Part shown: piece by piece, positions 36,353-47,334 of the stretch
Layout: every line of letters begins with the position of its first letter
Position numbering within the stretch: position 1 is the first letter of the stretch
Source of the DNA: Hericium rajendrae
Lineage: Eukaryota; Basidiomycota; Agaricomycetes; Russulales; Hericiaceae
Direction: 5' to 3'
NCBI GenBank assembly: GCA_033439255.1
Contig: CM065883.1
Span: forward strand, 2,046,001 to 2,110,000
Length of the DNA stretch: 64,000 bases
The notes under the pieces: generated by a model
Database searches by the model: none
Told to the model about the DNA's origin: nothing
The model's input: the letters and a program-made list of their open reading frames with translations, nothing else
Translations under genes and position numbers: made by a program

Positions 36353-39300
36353 ATGGCAGAGATAGCCCGCGGTTCGTATGCTTTTTCCTTTGCTGCTGTT
36401 GGATTGCGACTGACGGTATTATTCTAGCTCATCGTGCCGGGCGAAACGACGAGAAATATGCTCACCGATTGATACCTCTGACTGAAGTCACTGTTGGCAC
36501 TCGCGCGCCGCAGTGGTTCTTTAATATGACTCTTTTACTTTTAAGTCCTGTATTTTTTGTTCAGCTGATCTTTATGGTGTTACCGTCCAGGATCACGTTC
36601 AGTGACATTTTCTGTATCTACGAGTGCCCGGCGGCAACCGTAGCGTTGTACGGGCACTTGTTGATTTTACTTCTTTGCTATGGTCAGTAAAAGGTTTCGA
36701 ACTTTTCTATGTGATGTGCTGACATCTGTATCGTGCTAGTTTACATTTTTTCGCCAATGTTCATACCTTTCGAGCGCATTGCTCAAGGTCTGTTCGCAAA
36801 GATCCGTTATCGCCGAATGCACATCTCGCATCTGCGCTCGGACCGCTTCAAAAAGCTTTTGCGGCAGCGCACCTACACTATTTTTGTTGTACCTGCACAT
36901 GGACATTCTATTCCGATTGGTACGCTTATCTATTTATGTTCAAGCATTGATATCTTAAGTCTGAATCCCCCTTTTTAATCTTTGCAGTGGTTTCAAACTC
37001 GACGACAACGCGCAATATCATGGACCGTCTGGTCCTGCTTGGGCTGCAGCCACGTTCCGGATATGGGCACACACACATGCTGTATACGTCTGGGAAGCAG
37101 CCTCGCGCCTTGACGGAAAATGAATGCTTGGGTGATTTGGCATGCGTGGGGGACCTTTCCCACTTCTTCATCCACTGGCTCACCCTCGGTTTGTCTTCCC
37201 GTTTCTCCAGCTCTGCATAGGCTCATTCATTTTTAGGGGGTGTTCCGAGTCGAAGCCCGAGATCCAGTCGCAACCAAACGCCAGACTCGCCAGCCAGAAA
37301 TACACGGTCATCCATGTCAACACTGTCTACTCCCGATTCGCCCGCGAAGAATACACGTTCGAAGACTCGGTCACCTAGAAAGCGCAAAAGCAGTGTCGCT
37401 GTTGTCATGTCCCCTGGCAAGTCACGTCGTAGGCGTGGAGATCTATCTGACCTCGACGTTTGGGATCGGAGTGATGACGAGATTATTGGTAAGTGCTACA
37501 TGCTATAATAGTGTAGTGTATCTTGTGATTGACTGTTGCTTTAGCGGATGCACGTAGAAAGTGGAAGTCAAAGGCATATGACCACTACGACATAACACTA
37601 GAGCGTGTTCAACGTCGTGACGGCACCCGCTCTCCACCTGAACTTCATTTTTACATGCCGCCATGACCCACAGACACACAGAAGGCAGACTCGACCCCGT
37701 ATGCAGACGGGTTGGGGCACGTCGAATCTGGTCCGCGAGAACAAGAAATGCCTCGCAACCCGCGGTGTCAGCGACGGGACAGACACGTCCTCGGGTGCTC
37801 AACAGACGCTCCAGAATTCCGTATCTCGCTATAATCCCGCTCGCCACCGTGCTCTCATTGCGTTGCGTTGCGCTCAGTCAAAGCGCCCGTTCAACTCTGT
37901 TCTTGATCCACGCTATCTGGAGGAAGTCGAGTTACTGCGCCCGGGAACCGTTGTTCCGTCGCCTAGCACTGTCTCAAGAGACTCAGCCGATGTCTATGCT
38001 CAAGGCTCAAATGCTGTCAAGAATTACTTTAAGGTATGCTCACAAATGCGTCATGAGCTAGCTTCAACTGACAGATGATTAGCAATATACAGGCTCCATA
38101 CACCTTGCCATCGATGGATGGACCGCGCCATTTGCCTACTCGTATTTAGGTATTGTAATTATCTGGTTCGCTCAAGGGAAAATCTGGCGATCTATTCTCG
38201 AGTTTATTCGGTACGTACAAAGCTCAGTATGATCACATTGACGAATCTGATGTAGCATACATAGGTTGAAGGAAAGCCACACAGGAGCATATCTGGCAGG
38301 TGTTACGGCTGACTGTCTTCATCGGTTTGGACTGGAGCAGAAGGTATCAATGTCTCTTCCTGTTATCTGTTACTAGAAGCTCATTAACTTGCACGTCAGT
38401 TTCATAGCATCAATATGGACAATGCGAGCAACTGCGACACGACTGCAGATCATCTAGAACAGCTAATACCAACATTTCGGGGCAAAGCGTCGCGATCTCG
38501 ATGCTTTGCTCACACGGTCAATCTTATAGCGAAGGTATGTATCTTGATGTTTTTCTAGAGTATACAGCCATGTTTCTCATTCCGTCACAATACCCAGGCT
38601 TTTCTTGCTTTCTTTCATGAGCGGCCGACACGCAAGAAGGCTCCGAAAGTCTCAAAGGGTTCCCGCAGAAACCGAAGGGGAAGAGCCTCACAGCTCTCGG
38701 CCTCCACCACTACGGATCACGTCAACATGGACATTGATCCCACGGAATCCATGGAATCCACTGGCCCGAACACCACTGCATCTACGCTTCTGGCAGACGA
38801 AGGCAACGGCGAAGAAGACGGTGATGAGGTCGACAGCGCCAAAGTCGCACACGATGAAGCTGCTGTCAAGACTATATCGGGCGACGCACTGCGTCTTGCT
38901 GCTGAGGATGGCATTACAATGACTGAATCTGAAAGATCTGAGGCCCTTGGACTGTTTCCGAAGGCAAGTACTACGTTTCTGTGCCCCAAGCTGCGTGATT
39001 CACTTTGTTATCATATTAGGTTGCAGGTCTAGCCAGGAAAGTCCACGACTCGCCCACACTGCAAGAGAAATTCGAGCTCTGCATGAGCACTTCCTATCCG
39101 AACCGTGGCAATGGCGATGACGACCAGAAGACGCGTTTGGACCGACGCGTACCAACACGGTGGAATTCTGACTTTGCATGCCTCAAGGCCCATGTCAAAT
39201 TTCAAGATCCCATTCGATTGCTCACGGCGGGGAGGCATGGCGATCTCGAGGCGTATGCTCTTACACCCAGCCAATGGAAGTTGGCAGAAGAGCTCACGGA

Positions 39301-40348
39301 AGTGCTAGTGGTAAGCTTTTATGGTATTGACGACGTTGAATTTACTGACAACGTGTACTGTCAACCTTCATTCTGATAGATATTTCAAGAGATCACAGAT
39401 CTTTTCTCACGAGCAGAAGTACCGCTGGTCCACGAAGTTGTGCCCATGTTAGAGGACCTCGAGCACCAGTTAGATGGTGTCTACAGAGACGTCGGTGTCC
39501 CGAACGTGATCAGAATTGCCGCTCGGGCAGCTCTTCTGATGGTGGGCAAGTACTATGCTCTTTCGGACGATAATGAGGTATACCGCATCGCCATAGGTGA
39601 GTACAATCTATTTATGGTTTCTGCTCGTATTCACATCTCCCTAGCAATGTGCCCCGACAGGAAAACAGCTTGGTTCGACAACAACCCAGATTGGCGGTCC
39701 GAAGACCGCGAAGAAGTGAAGCGTCTGCTGCACCAACGATGGAACGAGTCGTATCAAGGTCGTTCAGCAGCTCCTCGGGCAGAACGGGCTAGTGATAAGC
39801 AGACTAAGGTGAGTTTCTCGCTACATTCCCGAGAGACTGATCATTCATGATACACGTTTCAGGGCAAACAACGCTCCAAGTGGGCTCTGCCGCCTGTCGA
39901 CATAGGCTCATCGAGCAAGCTCGATCCGGACTCGATGGATGCGTACCTCAGCGCACCTCTAGTACCCCACGAGGAGATCGAGGCTGGAGGTGGCTACTTG
40001 CAGTATTGGGAGCGACAGCGCACGGTAAGACCTCGACTTGCGCAGATGGCGCTTGACTTCTTATCTGCGCCCGCATCATCCGTCGATGCGGAGAGAGCTT
40101 TCTCGGGTGGTCGTCTTCAAATGGGACATCTGCAGCATGGCATGAGCTCTCAGACATTCAAAGGACAGGTTGCGCTTGGGTCATGGATCGGAACACCGCT
40201 TATGCCTGACCTCGACTTAGCGACGACGATAATCTCTTCGAAGATGAAGCCGAAGCGCCGCACAGACAAGGGCAAAGGGAAGGAGAATGCCGATGTTCTC
40301 CCTACCGCTGTCATTAATGTAGACTCAGACTCAGATGTCGACATGTAG
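36353..40348 (+). CDS. hAT transposase with an N-terminal ubiquitin-like region
   Basis: A single multi-exon gene. The first part (exons 36353-36371, 36428 to about 36682, 36740-36919, 36988-37188) encodes an unrecognised segment (FERIAQGLFAKIRYRR) and then about 84 residues resembling a ubiquitin fold (TYTIFVVPAHGHSIPI ... LYTSGKQPRALTENECLGDL ... LTLGG). From 37237 come two TPDSPA-x-NTRS repeats and a basic region, then a possible BED-like zinc finger (FTCRHDP ... TRPRMQTGWGT). The RNase-H-like transposase follows: AIDGWT (38110), MDNASNCDT (38412), RCFAHTVNLIAKAF, TRWNSDF (39160), FQEITDLFSRAE, and the hAT dimerisation motif SAPASSVDAERAFSGGR (about 40065). A basic tail ends DSDSDVDM. The frame shifts once at a T5 run (37648-37652), possibly an assembly error. 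Other introns are consensus. Confidence 0.82.
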
Positions 40349-40543
40349 TAGCACTTGTTATTTTTCTCTTTATTGCTCATTTTCTTCGAAATACAGTATG
40401 GGTCAACCCACGGGTTACCCGTTGATCTGTGGATATACCCATGACCTGATCCATACTCACTGCTATCTAACCCGGGTGGGTATGGTCATAAGAAATCGTG
40501 CACATTTACCCACGGATTTACCCGTGGTCTGAACCGGGTCGAT

Positions 40544-40566
40544 CCATGCTAGGCCCTAGTTGAAAT
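40544..40566. repeat. right terminal repeat and right target duplication of hAT
   Basis: CCATGCTAGGCCCTA (40544-40558) is the reverse complement of the left terminal repeat. GTTGAAAT (40559-40566) repeats the left flank exactly. Confidence 0.95.
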
Positions 40567-40711
40567 GTGCTAACTCGGGCCTGCTACTATAGATGTTTAC
40601 TATGACACATGTGAAGGACTCAGTTACTGAGTGGAAGCCTAACCCCATTATGCCAGGACCTTCTAGTGAGAAGGCCGAGGTGTCGAAAGGCATGCTGTGC
40701 TTATTGTAGTA

Positions 40712-41112
40712 CTGTACCATTTCGAACGGTTCGCCACCCACTTGTGACTGTGACCGAACCGGCGAATATTTTCATTCGCCAGCTGCGGGGTGTGACCATG
40801 ACAGACCGAAAATTTCGCCAGAATGTGTATTTCGCCAGGCCAAAAACACATGCTTGGGCTTGGCTTGGGCTACCAATTTGCACAACGGAAAAGGTCAATG
40901 AGCCCAATGAAGATAAAAATGTAAATACTACAGGTAATCCTCTGTCAGATCTACCACCAAGCACTACAGGGACCCAAAATGCGAAAATCGGACCGACTGT
41001 CACATGTCAAACCAATTTGCCACCAGCCCTTGTGACACGCAACATGGGTCAAATTTTGCCTCACCAGGGACCCCTGTGACGTGTGACCAGCGAACCGTTC
41101 GAAATGGTACAG
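40712..41112. mobile_element. 401-bp MITE with 23-bp perfect terminal inverted repeats, TA-flanked
   Basis: Left repeat 40712-40734 (CTGTACCATTTCGAACGG...) is an exact reverse complement of 41090-41112. Both ends are bordered by TA (40710-40711 and 41113-41114), the target duplication of Tc1/mariner/pogo-type elements. The interior has no coding frame worth noting but repeats short motifs (TTCGCCA, TGTGAC). It sits 150 bp from the hAT right end. The superfamily is inferred only from the TA flank. Confidence 0.8.
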
Positions 41113-41114
41113 TA

Positions 41115-42200
41115 CCTTGGATGTGTACTGACAGCAGATAACCACAGAAAATGCGGTCACATCCTCTTTCACCCTTCCTAAGCTCTTGGGCAGATGTGTA
41201 ATGGACGATAGAGGTTGAGCCGCTACTGCCTAGGAAGTCCAGGGTAGGCAAGCAAGTGAGGAGGGTATAAAGGTGTCATAGACCTCCTAGAGAGAGTCCA
41301 CAAGCTAGAGCTAACAGAACTGAAGATGCCTTAGTCCTGCAGCCAAGCAGATGAGTGATGAGCTGGCACCTCCTCTGAGGGCCAGCAGCAGATATAGACC
41401 TCCTGATGAGGGTTTTGGGGGCCACACACCTTTCTTTGAGGGTTGGATCCCAAGAGAGCCTTTCAGATATGAGGAGAACAAGCAGAGACTGAGACAGAAG
41501 CAGACAGATGGTGGTGAGTTGGCAAGATAGATGCTTATTCCCAATAAGGAAATCTGCTCTAAGTACATGATTCAAACTCAGCTATCCTAATAAGGAAACT
41601 CTGCAAAACTCGAAAAGTAGGCCAGGCAGAAAAGAGTAAGAAAGTAGAAGACTATAGTAGTAACTGATAAACCATCCGTTACAGAGCTCCCTCACTTTTT
41701 TGGTCTTTGAGACTCTTGAACACAAAGTGAGTAGTGCAAAGCTGAGAATGAACAAAGCAGAAAAGGAAGAAGACAAAATTAGAGAAGAAGAAAAAGGGTT
41801 AAAGTAGAAAAATCAGAGAAAAATCTAGAGAAGAAAGTAGAAACAAGATAAAAGTGAAAAATTAGAGTGAAAAATTAGAGAAGAAAATTGAAGAGAAAAT
41901 CTGCATGTGAAGCTCTGCAGCTCCAGACTTAACTGCACCAAGCTCTCTTAACAGAGCAGCCTCCAACCCTAGCCAAGCTACAAGTCCTCCAGCTGCAGCA
42001 CTTCACATACAAAAGGAAAGGATGAAAGATGCTAAGCCAAGGCCACAAGCTATTTCAGCCACCCAGACTCCAGACTGCTCTCAGCAAAGAGACAGGATCT
42101 CTTTAGCTCCTAGGTCTCCAAGCTGGTCTCAGGATGACTGAGGCCTGAGGCATCCAGCCACTCCTCCAGTCTGCTCACAGCAGGAAAGCAGGATCTCACA
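41115..42200. other. non-coding, A-rich repetitive-looking stretch
   Basis: About 1.1 kb with no gene. The 41600-41910 part is rich in AGAAAA/GAAAAAT and reads as degenerate purine-rich sequence, and 41930-42180 has repeated CTCCAG/AAGCT words. It could be the remnant of an older element whose ends I cannot place. Confidence 0.4.
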
Positions 42201-43030
42201 ACATCTGAAAAATCTGAAATCTACATAGCTGCTAGCCAATGCTATTCCTGGTTCCATAGTGCTATAGCTGCTATGTAGTTGGGCCACACAGCTATACAGG
42301 ACTATGGTAGCTATCATAGCTATCATAGTCATGGGTGATGGGTATATAGTATTACATAATAATAGGACACTACTATGCCTGCTATGTAACTTATGTGTTT
42401 TGAGTCTCCCTCTATGTATCCTATAGATACTATGTTCCATACAGAGCTTCCAAAGGTCACTATGGACTCTTAGGCTGCTATAATGTCTACAATTGGTGTA
42501 GAGCCTATGATTTCGAGCATACTATACTCGAAACAGGTCAAATTAGATTAATTGAATTCAACTACTACTACAGGCAAGTATACTACATTACATGCACACC
42601 CGCAGGGTAACAAGGCATGCACGTGCACAAGGGGGCAGCTGATGCGCGTGATGCTGCATGCGAGGTACAATGATGCGTGCGAACATCAGATAAATGTGTA
42701 AGTGGTACATAGCTCTATAAAGTCTATATAGATTTCATAGTTCCATAGCACTGCCCTTTTCTCTATAGCCAGCATAGCTAAAGGGGAATGCTATGTAGTG
42801 CTATGAAGCTAAAGGGTGATGCTATGAAGTGCTATGATAGCTATGATAGCTAACTATGTAGCTATGATAGTTTAACTAGCTATGAAAGCTATAAGTGTTT
42901 ATTAAAGCTATAAGGCTTATGTGTCTTATATATTCTATATTCAGTATGTGTCTTATATATCCTACATTTAATATGTGTCTCACATATTCTATATTTAATA
43001 TCATATTAAAGCAATAAAATCTGTTGAAAC
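42200..43030. repeat. CTATGATAG-type low-complexity repeat tract
   Basis: Irregular tandem copies of GCTATGATA/GCTATGTAG words are densest at 42260-42360 and 42770-42905. A weaker block of TCTTATATATTC copies follows at about 42915-42995. The same GCTAT words recur at 45110-45310 inside the large inverted repeat. No coding capacity. Confidence 0.7.
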
Positions 43031-43038
43031 TATAAATA

Positions 43039-43985
43039 TTTTCTACAGTCATATCAGAATTAGTAACATATGATCACACAAGTATAAACTATTTCAATGC
43101 ATTAAGATTATATTGATATCATAAACACTACTACTAATTAAAAAGCAAAAACATAAGTAAGAAAGTAAGAAAGAAGATAAGATAAGATAAGTAGTACAAG
43201 ATAAGATAAGATAAGTATATGATAAGATAAGTAATCAAAGATAAACAAACATTAGTCTTAAAAGATAAAGATAACATATGAAAACTTACCAAAGTAACAA
43301 AAAGCAAAATCTTAAAGACAACTTAAAAGATATTAGTATTAGTACGAGCAATAAGAAAAAACAATGAAAGGTTACCTTAAAGACAACGAGCAAGTAAAGA
43401 ATGACGACGAGCAAGTAAAGAATGATGACGAGCAAGCAAAGGACGTCGACGAAGGTGTCGACGTGGCAAGAGACAGTGGGAGTTAAAGAGCAAGAGGCAA
43501 TGCACGTCACGCGAGCCTTATATACGAATCCCGGGCGGAGCCGGGATTTGTGGTTGCCGGGCGCTTGCCGAGCGTCGCGTCAGAGACTGAGCGCTAGACT
43601 TTATTATGTTGATGCTGCTGCTCAGCAATTCATGGTGCAGTAGATACATAGAATCCTCATTAATTCTGGCTTACTGTATGATCTATCATAGTATTCTTTT
43701 TCTCTGAATTTTGATGATTTTACTTGGTTTGTTAAAGCTCGAACAACGTAGCTTCGCTCGTTCGGTGGCTGAAGCACCGAACGCGCGTCGAAGTCCGTCT
43801 TGTCCCTACCACCCTCACTCCCCTGTCTCCCCCGTTCGCCATCCCTCTTCTCGCTCCCATCGGATCGAACACCGGAGGAGGATAGTCAGATGCCGAGGGC
43901 CTCAAAGGTAAGTAAAAAAAAGTCTCAATTCATCTATTCGTACTAATCTAGAGAGTATCGCTCGTTCGACGAGCGATACTCTCGA
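43039..43985 (+). repeat. left arm of a large inverted repeat
   Basis: Runs from TTTTCTACAGTCATATCA to a hairpin ending GATACTCTCGA and is matched, in reverse orientation, by 48268-49276. Shared landmarks in order: a (GATAA)n microsatellite (about 43170-43230), the AAAGGACGTCGACGAAGG region, a TATATACGAATCCCGGG hairpin (43509-43540), the TTCGGTGGCTGAAGCACC segment, AGGTAAGTAAAAAAAAG and the terminal hairpin. The arms are diverged by point changes and small indels but are collinear throughout. No gene is recognised. Confidence 0.88.
43951..43983. repeat. 33-bp hairpin palindrome at inner end of left arm
   Basis: GAGAGTATCGCTCGT pairs perfectly with ACGAGCGATACTCTC across a 3-nt loop. A near-identical hairpin (48270-48306) marks the inner end of the right arm. 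Confidence 0.9.
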
Positions 43986-44125
43986 CTTCTTTCGTCCTCC
44001 CACGCCCTCATCCCCTCTCGCCTCCGACTGCTGCCGATCCCGCAACACCCTGCCCTCCGCCGACCTCGCCGCCACGCCGCCTCGCCGCCACGTCGCTAGC
44101 GCCCAGCGCGTCGCCTCCAACGACC

Positions 44126-44980
44126 ATGATCAGTGGAGTGCGCACGGTCATCTGCGACCCGGGACGGGCACGCCAGCGCACGCACATTGCACGGGGCCCT
44201 GTCCGTCCTCGCGACGTCTACGCCATCGCGCCTCGCGTGCACGTCTGCCGTGTTGCGCACGGGCTCGCGGTAGCCCGACGTTTCGTGCCCGGCCCTGCAC
44301 CTCGTGCACGGCCCCGCCGCCCTCGACCCTCGCCCACGCCCCTCCACGCGCCTCGCGCTTTCTGCGTGCAGGTTATCGCGTCACGCACGAACCCGCGGCA
44401 GTCTAGTGCCTCGCGCACGGGCCCGTGGCCGCCCGACGCTTCGTGCACGGACCTGCTGCCCTCGACGCCTCACGCACGCCCTCGACGCCTCATGCACGCC
44501 CTCGGCGTCTTGCGCACAGACCCTGTGCCTCGCGTGCAGGCTGCCGCCTCACGCACGAGCCCGTGGCAACCCAGTGCTTCGCACACGGGCCGGCCGCCCT
44601 CGACGCTTCGCGCATGCGCCCTGCACGCCTTGCGTCTCCCGCGCGCAGGCATGACGCATCGCACACGAGCCCGCGGTGGCCCAAGATCTCGCGCATGGGC
44701 CCCGCGCCTCGCGTACAGGCCCGCCGCCTCGTGTACGGGCTCCGCACCTCCTGCGCGCACGTCTGCCGCATCACGCATGGGCCCGCTGTCACCCAGCACC
44801 TCGTGCACGCCCCGTTGTGCCTCGCGCACGGCCCTCCCGTCTCGCGCGCGCAGGCCTGCCACGCCTCGTGTGTGTGCGCCTCATGTCGCGCATGGTCGGC
44901 CAGTGCGCGCACTCTCGTGTATGGGCCCCGGGCCCGCGACGGCCTCCCGCGCCGTGGATGCATGCCCGCATTGGCCCTAA
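44126..44980. repeat. GC-rich degenerate tandem array, left
   Basis: About 850 bp of very GC-rich sequence made of irregular units such as GCGCACGGGCCCGTGGC, CGACGCCTCACGCACGCC and GCCTCGCGCACGG. It is open in several frames on both strands at once, a composition effect that does not indicate a gene. The C-rich orientation here is opposite to the G-rich array at 47335-48240, so the two continue the inverted-repeat symmetry in diverged form. Confidence 0.75.
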
Positions 44981-47334
44981 TTACTTATTTACTTTTAGTA
45001 TAGTAGAATTAGCTGTTGTTTATTACTCCTGAGCCCATAATTTAAATATATTTTCAACCTAGACAATTGGCTTAAGATGCTCTTGCCTTAGTATATTTTG
45101 GGGTTCTAGGTATGGTATGATAGGAATCATAGCATTGATAGCAACCCTATGATGTTATATAGCTAGCATAGCTGTCACTCAAAACTACATAGCTCTATAT
45201 ATCCACCACCAACAGCTATAGAACCTATGATAGGTCTTATAGAGCTATAAAGCTGTGCTGCCAAAATACATAGAGTGCATAGAACTATCATAGGAGCCAT
45301 ATCATTGGCTGGAAGCTATGTAGAAAACTGATTTTTCTGATGAAGCCCAGGACCCGTGCACGAGAGTGTGCATGCTGTGGGGCTGACACATGATAGGATG
45401 GGCCTGCACATGGGAGATACAGAGCGTGGGGTCTGTGCGCAAGCTGTTGGGTCCGTGCGCAAGCCATTGGGCCCATGCGCAAGCCATTGGGCCTGTTGTC
45501 ATGATGATGATGGGTTCCGAAGTATTGTTGGTATACCTCAGTAACACACTATCCTAGATACGATCAGGTTTTCCTACTTTCCTGGATGTACCTAGTTGTT
45601 CAGGAGAGGTGGATGGTGTTCTTCTTTCTTTTAATGGTGGACTATGTAGCCTAGTGAAGGATAGAAATGTGATGTTGTGGCTTCTAACTTGAAAGAAGGC
45701 TTATACAAACAAACACAAATAAACCTCGGCAGGTGAGCTAATGAATGTGATATCAACTTGGCTGAGTTGACTTGACTGGCTGGAAGATAATTGAATAACT
45801 TCGAGTGTCGATGCTGGCCTAAATAGTACTCGAAAGTGACTGTAAATTCTGTAGTAAATGTAACTGGAGTGCTGGCTAGCTAGTGTGATGGGAATAGGTG
45901 TGATGGAAGATGAACTAATATCAATGAATTTCTGGGATTTTATCGATACTGAAACTGGAGGGTTATGCTGGGGGATTCGAGCAGTGGTACTGTGATAATG
46001 ATCGAGGCTGTGTTGGTCCAAGACTTGGTCTGAGACTGGCTTATGTAATGGGACTGATGGTTCCCACACTAAGGGGACTGAAAGCGAAATGTCCCCACAA
46101 TAGGGAATGGACTGGATTGATACTGAGAGTGAACTGTAGGATGTCGGATCCTAGACTTGACTGGCTGATACTGATAAACTGTAGGATGTCGGATCCTAGA
46201 CTTGAACATGTAATAGCAGATGAGAATGATTAGAGACTGAGTCACTTAGTCACAGTCTGAGCTTCTTATGTCAGATAAGATTTTATACTCAGGATCTGCC
46301 TAAGGTAACTAGAAGCAAACACAAGGGATACTACCTTTCCTGTCAGAGGAAATAGATAGGGTCAATCTGTCTCAAACTGGAAGCTGCAGTTAAGAGCTCA
46401 GTGAGAAATAATCAATATGGAGAAAAACATGAGAGTTGATTGGAGGGGAGAGGGGAAGTTGGTTCTGAAGGGGGGGGGAAAAAGACGTCTGCAAGGTGGC
46501 TCACTTCGGCTCCTTATATACCCTGGGAGAGCCTGAGAACCAACTGCCTAATATGTACATGTCTATGCTACTGTGGGAACTAACTACCTATTATAGGAAT
46601 GCTGACTAATATTCTTTCACATTCTAGCACTTTCTCCAATGATTTATAAGGCAAAATGAGCTTTGTAATCCACTTTTTCTACCTTTGTAATCCAAATCTC
46701 TGCTTTATAATACAGATTCCTGCATTAATAAGCCAAAATCCTGCTTGATAATTGCATTTCTAATGAGCTGAATAAGCAGACTACTGCCTTAGTAATCACA
46801 TTGTGCCACAAGGCTGTGCAAGGCTGTGTAAAGCTGTGCAAGGCTGTGCAAATGTTGTTCTTGGAATTTCTAGAACATTCTGTCACATTCCATAGACTTC
46901 TCTTAGTCTGAAAGTATGACTAATTGATGAATAATGTGCATGACACTTGTTTTCTGAATTTATAGAATTATTCAGAGTCACAATGAATATTTTGCCACTG
47001 GTCGAGTGCATTGGTTCTGGACTCGAGTTGTCTGCTGCAAGCTTTGCGTTGGATGTGAGATGTGCGCGTCAATAGTAGATGTCCACAATAGTTGTAGGCT
47101 TGATGCAAGTAGGTATTGGAAGTACACGGGATGCATCTGTCTCATGCTTGAAGAGAAAAGGTGGAATGGAATGAATGGATAAGTGTGTGCTGGGAGATTA
47201 TTGATATAATATTATTGAGTGATCGAGTAATGTGCACATGATGGTGGATTGAATAGAGGTAGGTGATGGGTAAGTGCTTCGATCTTTTAGAGCCTATGAT
47301 TGCTGAATTAACCCTGTCAATGCTCAGAACGGGT
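44981..47334. other. AT-rich centre of the large inverted repeat
   Basis: About 2.3 kb without a supported gene. It contains GCTAT words (45110-45310), a short GTGCGCAAGCCATTGGGCC tandem (about 45436-45492), a 28-bp direct duplication (46133-46206), a G9-10 run (about 46470-46479) followed by TTATATACCC (46513), and AAGGCTGTGCA tandem copies (46808-46850). This could include an old LTR-like fragment, but I find no paired ends. Confidence 0.5.
46133..46206. repeat. tandem duplication around a GGATCC core
   Basis: The segment ACTGTAGGATGTCGGATCCT (plus AGACTTGA) occurs twice, at 46133-46160 and 46179-46206, separated by 18 bp (CTGGCTGATACTGATAAA). Confidence 0.85.

Larger units (their letters stand above)
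35612..40558 (+). mobile_element. hAT DNA transposon, 4947 bp, ends and target duplication preserved
   Basis: The ends are perfect 15-bp inverted repeats: TAGGGCCTAGCATGG at 35612-35626 and its reverse complement at 40544-40558. They are flanked by an exact 8-bp target duplication, GTTGAAAT (35604-35611 and 40559-40566), the hAT hallmark. Both subterminal 150-200 bp are full of GGGTA/TACCC motifs (for example 35625-35760 and 40395-40540), probable transposase-binding sites. One plus-strand gene fills the interior. The preserved duplication and terminal repeats suggest recent insertion. One apparent frame shift at a T-run in the gene leaves autonomy uncertain. Confidence 0.93.

Noticed and set aside
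36515-36595. Hydrophobic segment (MTLLLLSPVFFVQLIF) considered as a transmembrane helix of the hAT protein
   Set aside because: It is better explained as an intron: a GTTCTT donor and a TCCAG acceptor join PQ-W-ITFSDIF in frame.
43160-43235. GATAAGATAAG repeats considered as a CRISPR-like or binding-site array
   Set aside because: Simple pentanucleotide microsatellite without spacers; present in both arms of the inverted repeat.
44126-44980. Long open frames on both strands in the GC-rich array
   Set aside because: They are open in several frames simultaneously because stop codons are rare in such sequence, and the repeat units explain the translation.
45540-47140. Possible solo LTR or LTR-like fragment (TATATACCC, promoter-like)
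   Set aside because: No second copy, no defined TG...CA ends and no target duplication could be found.
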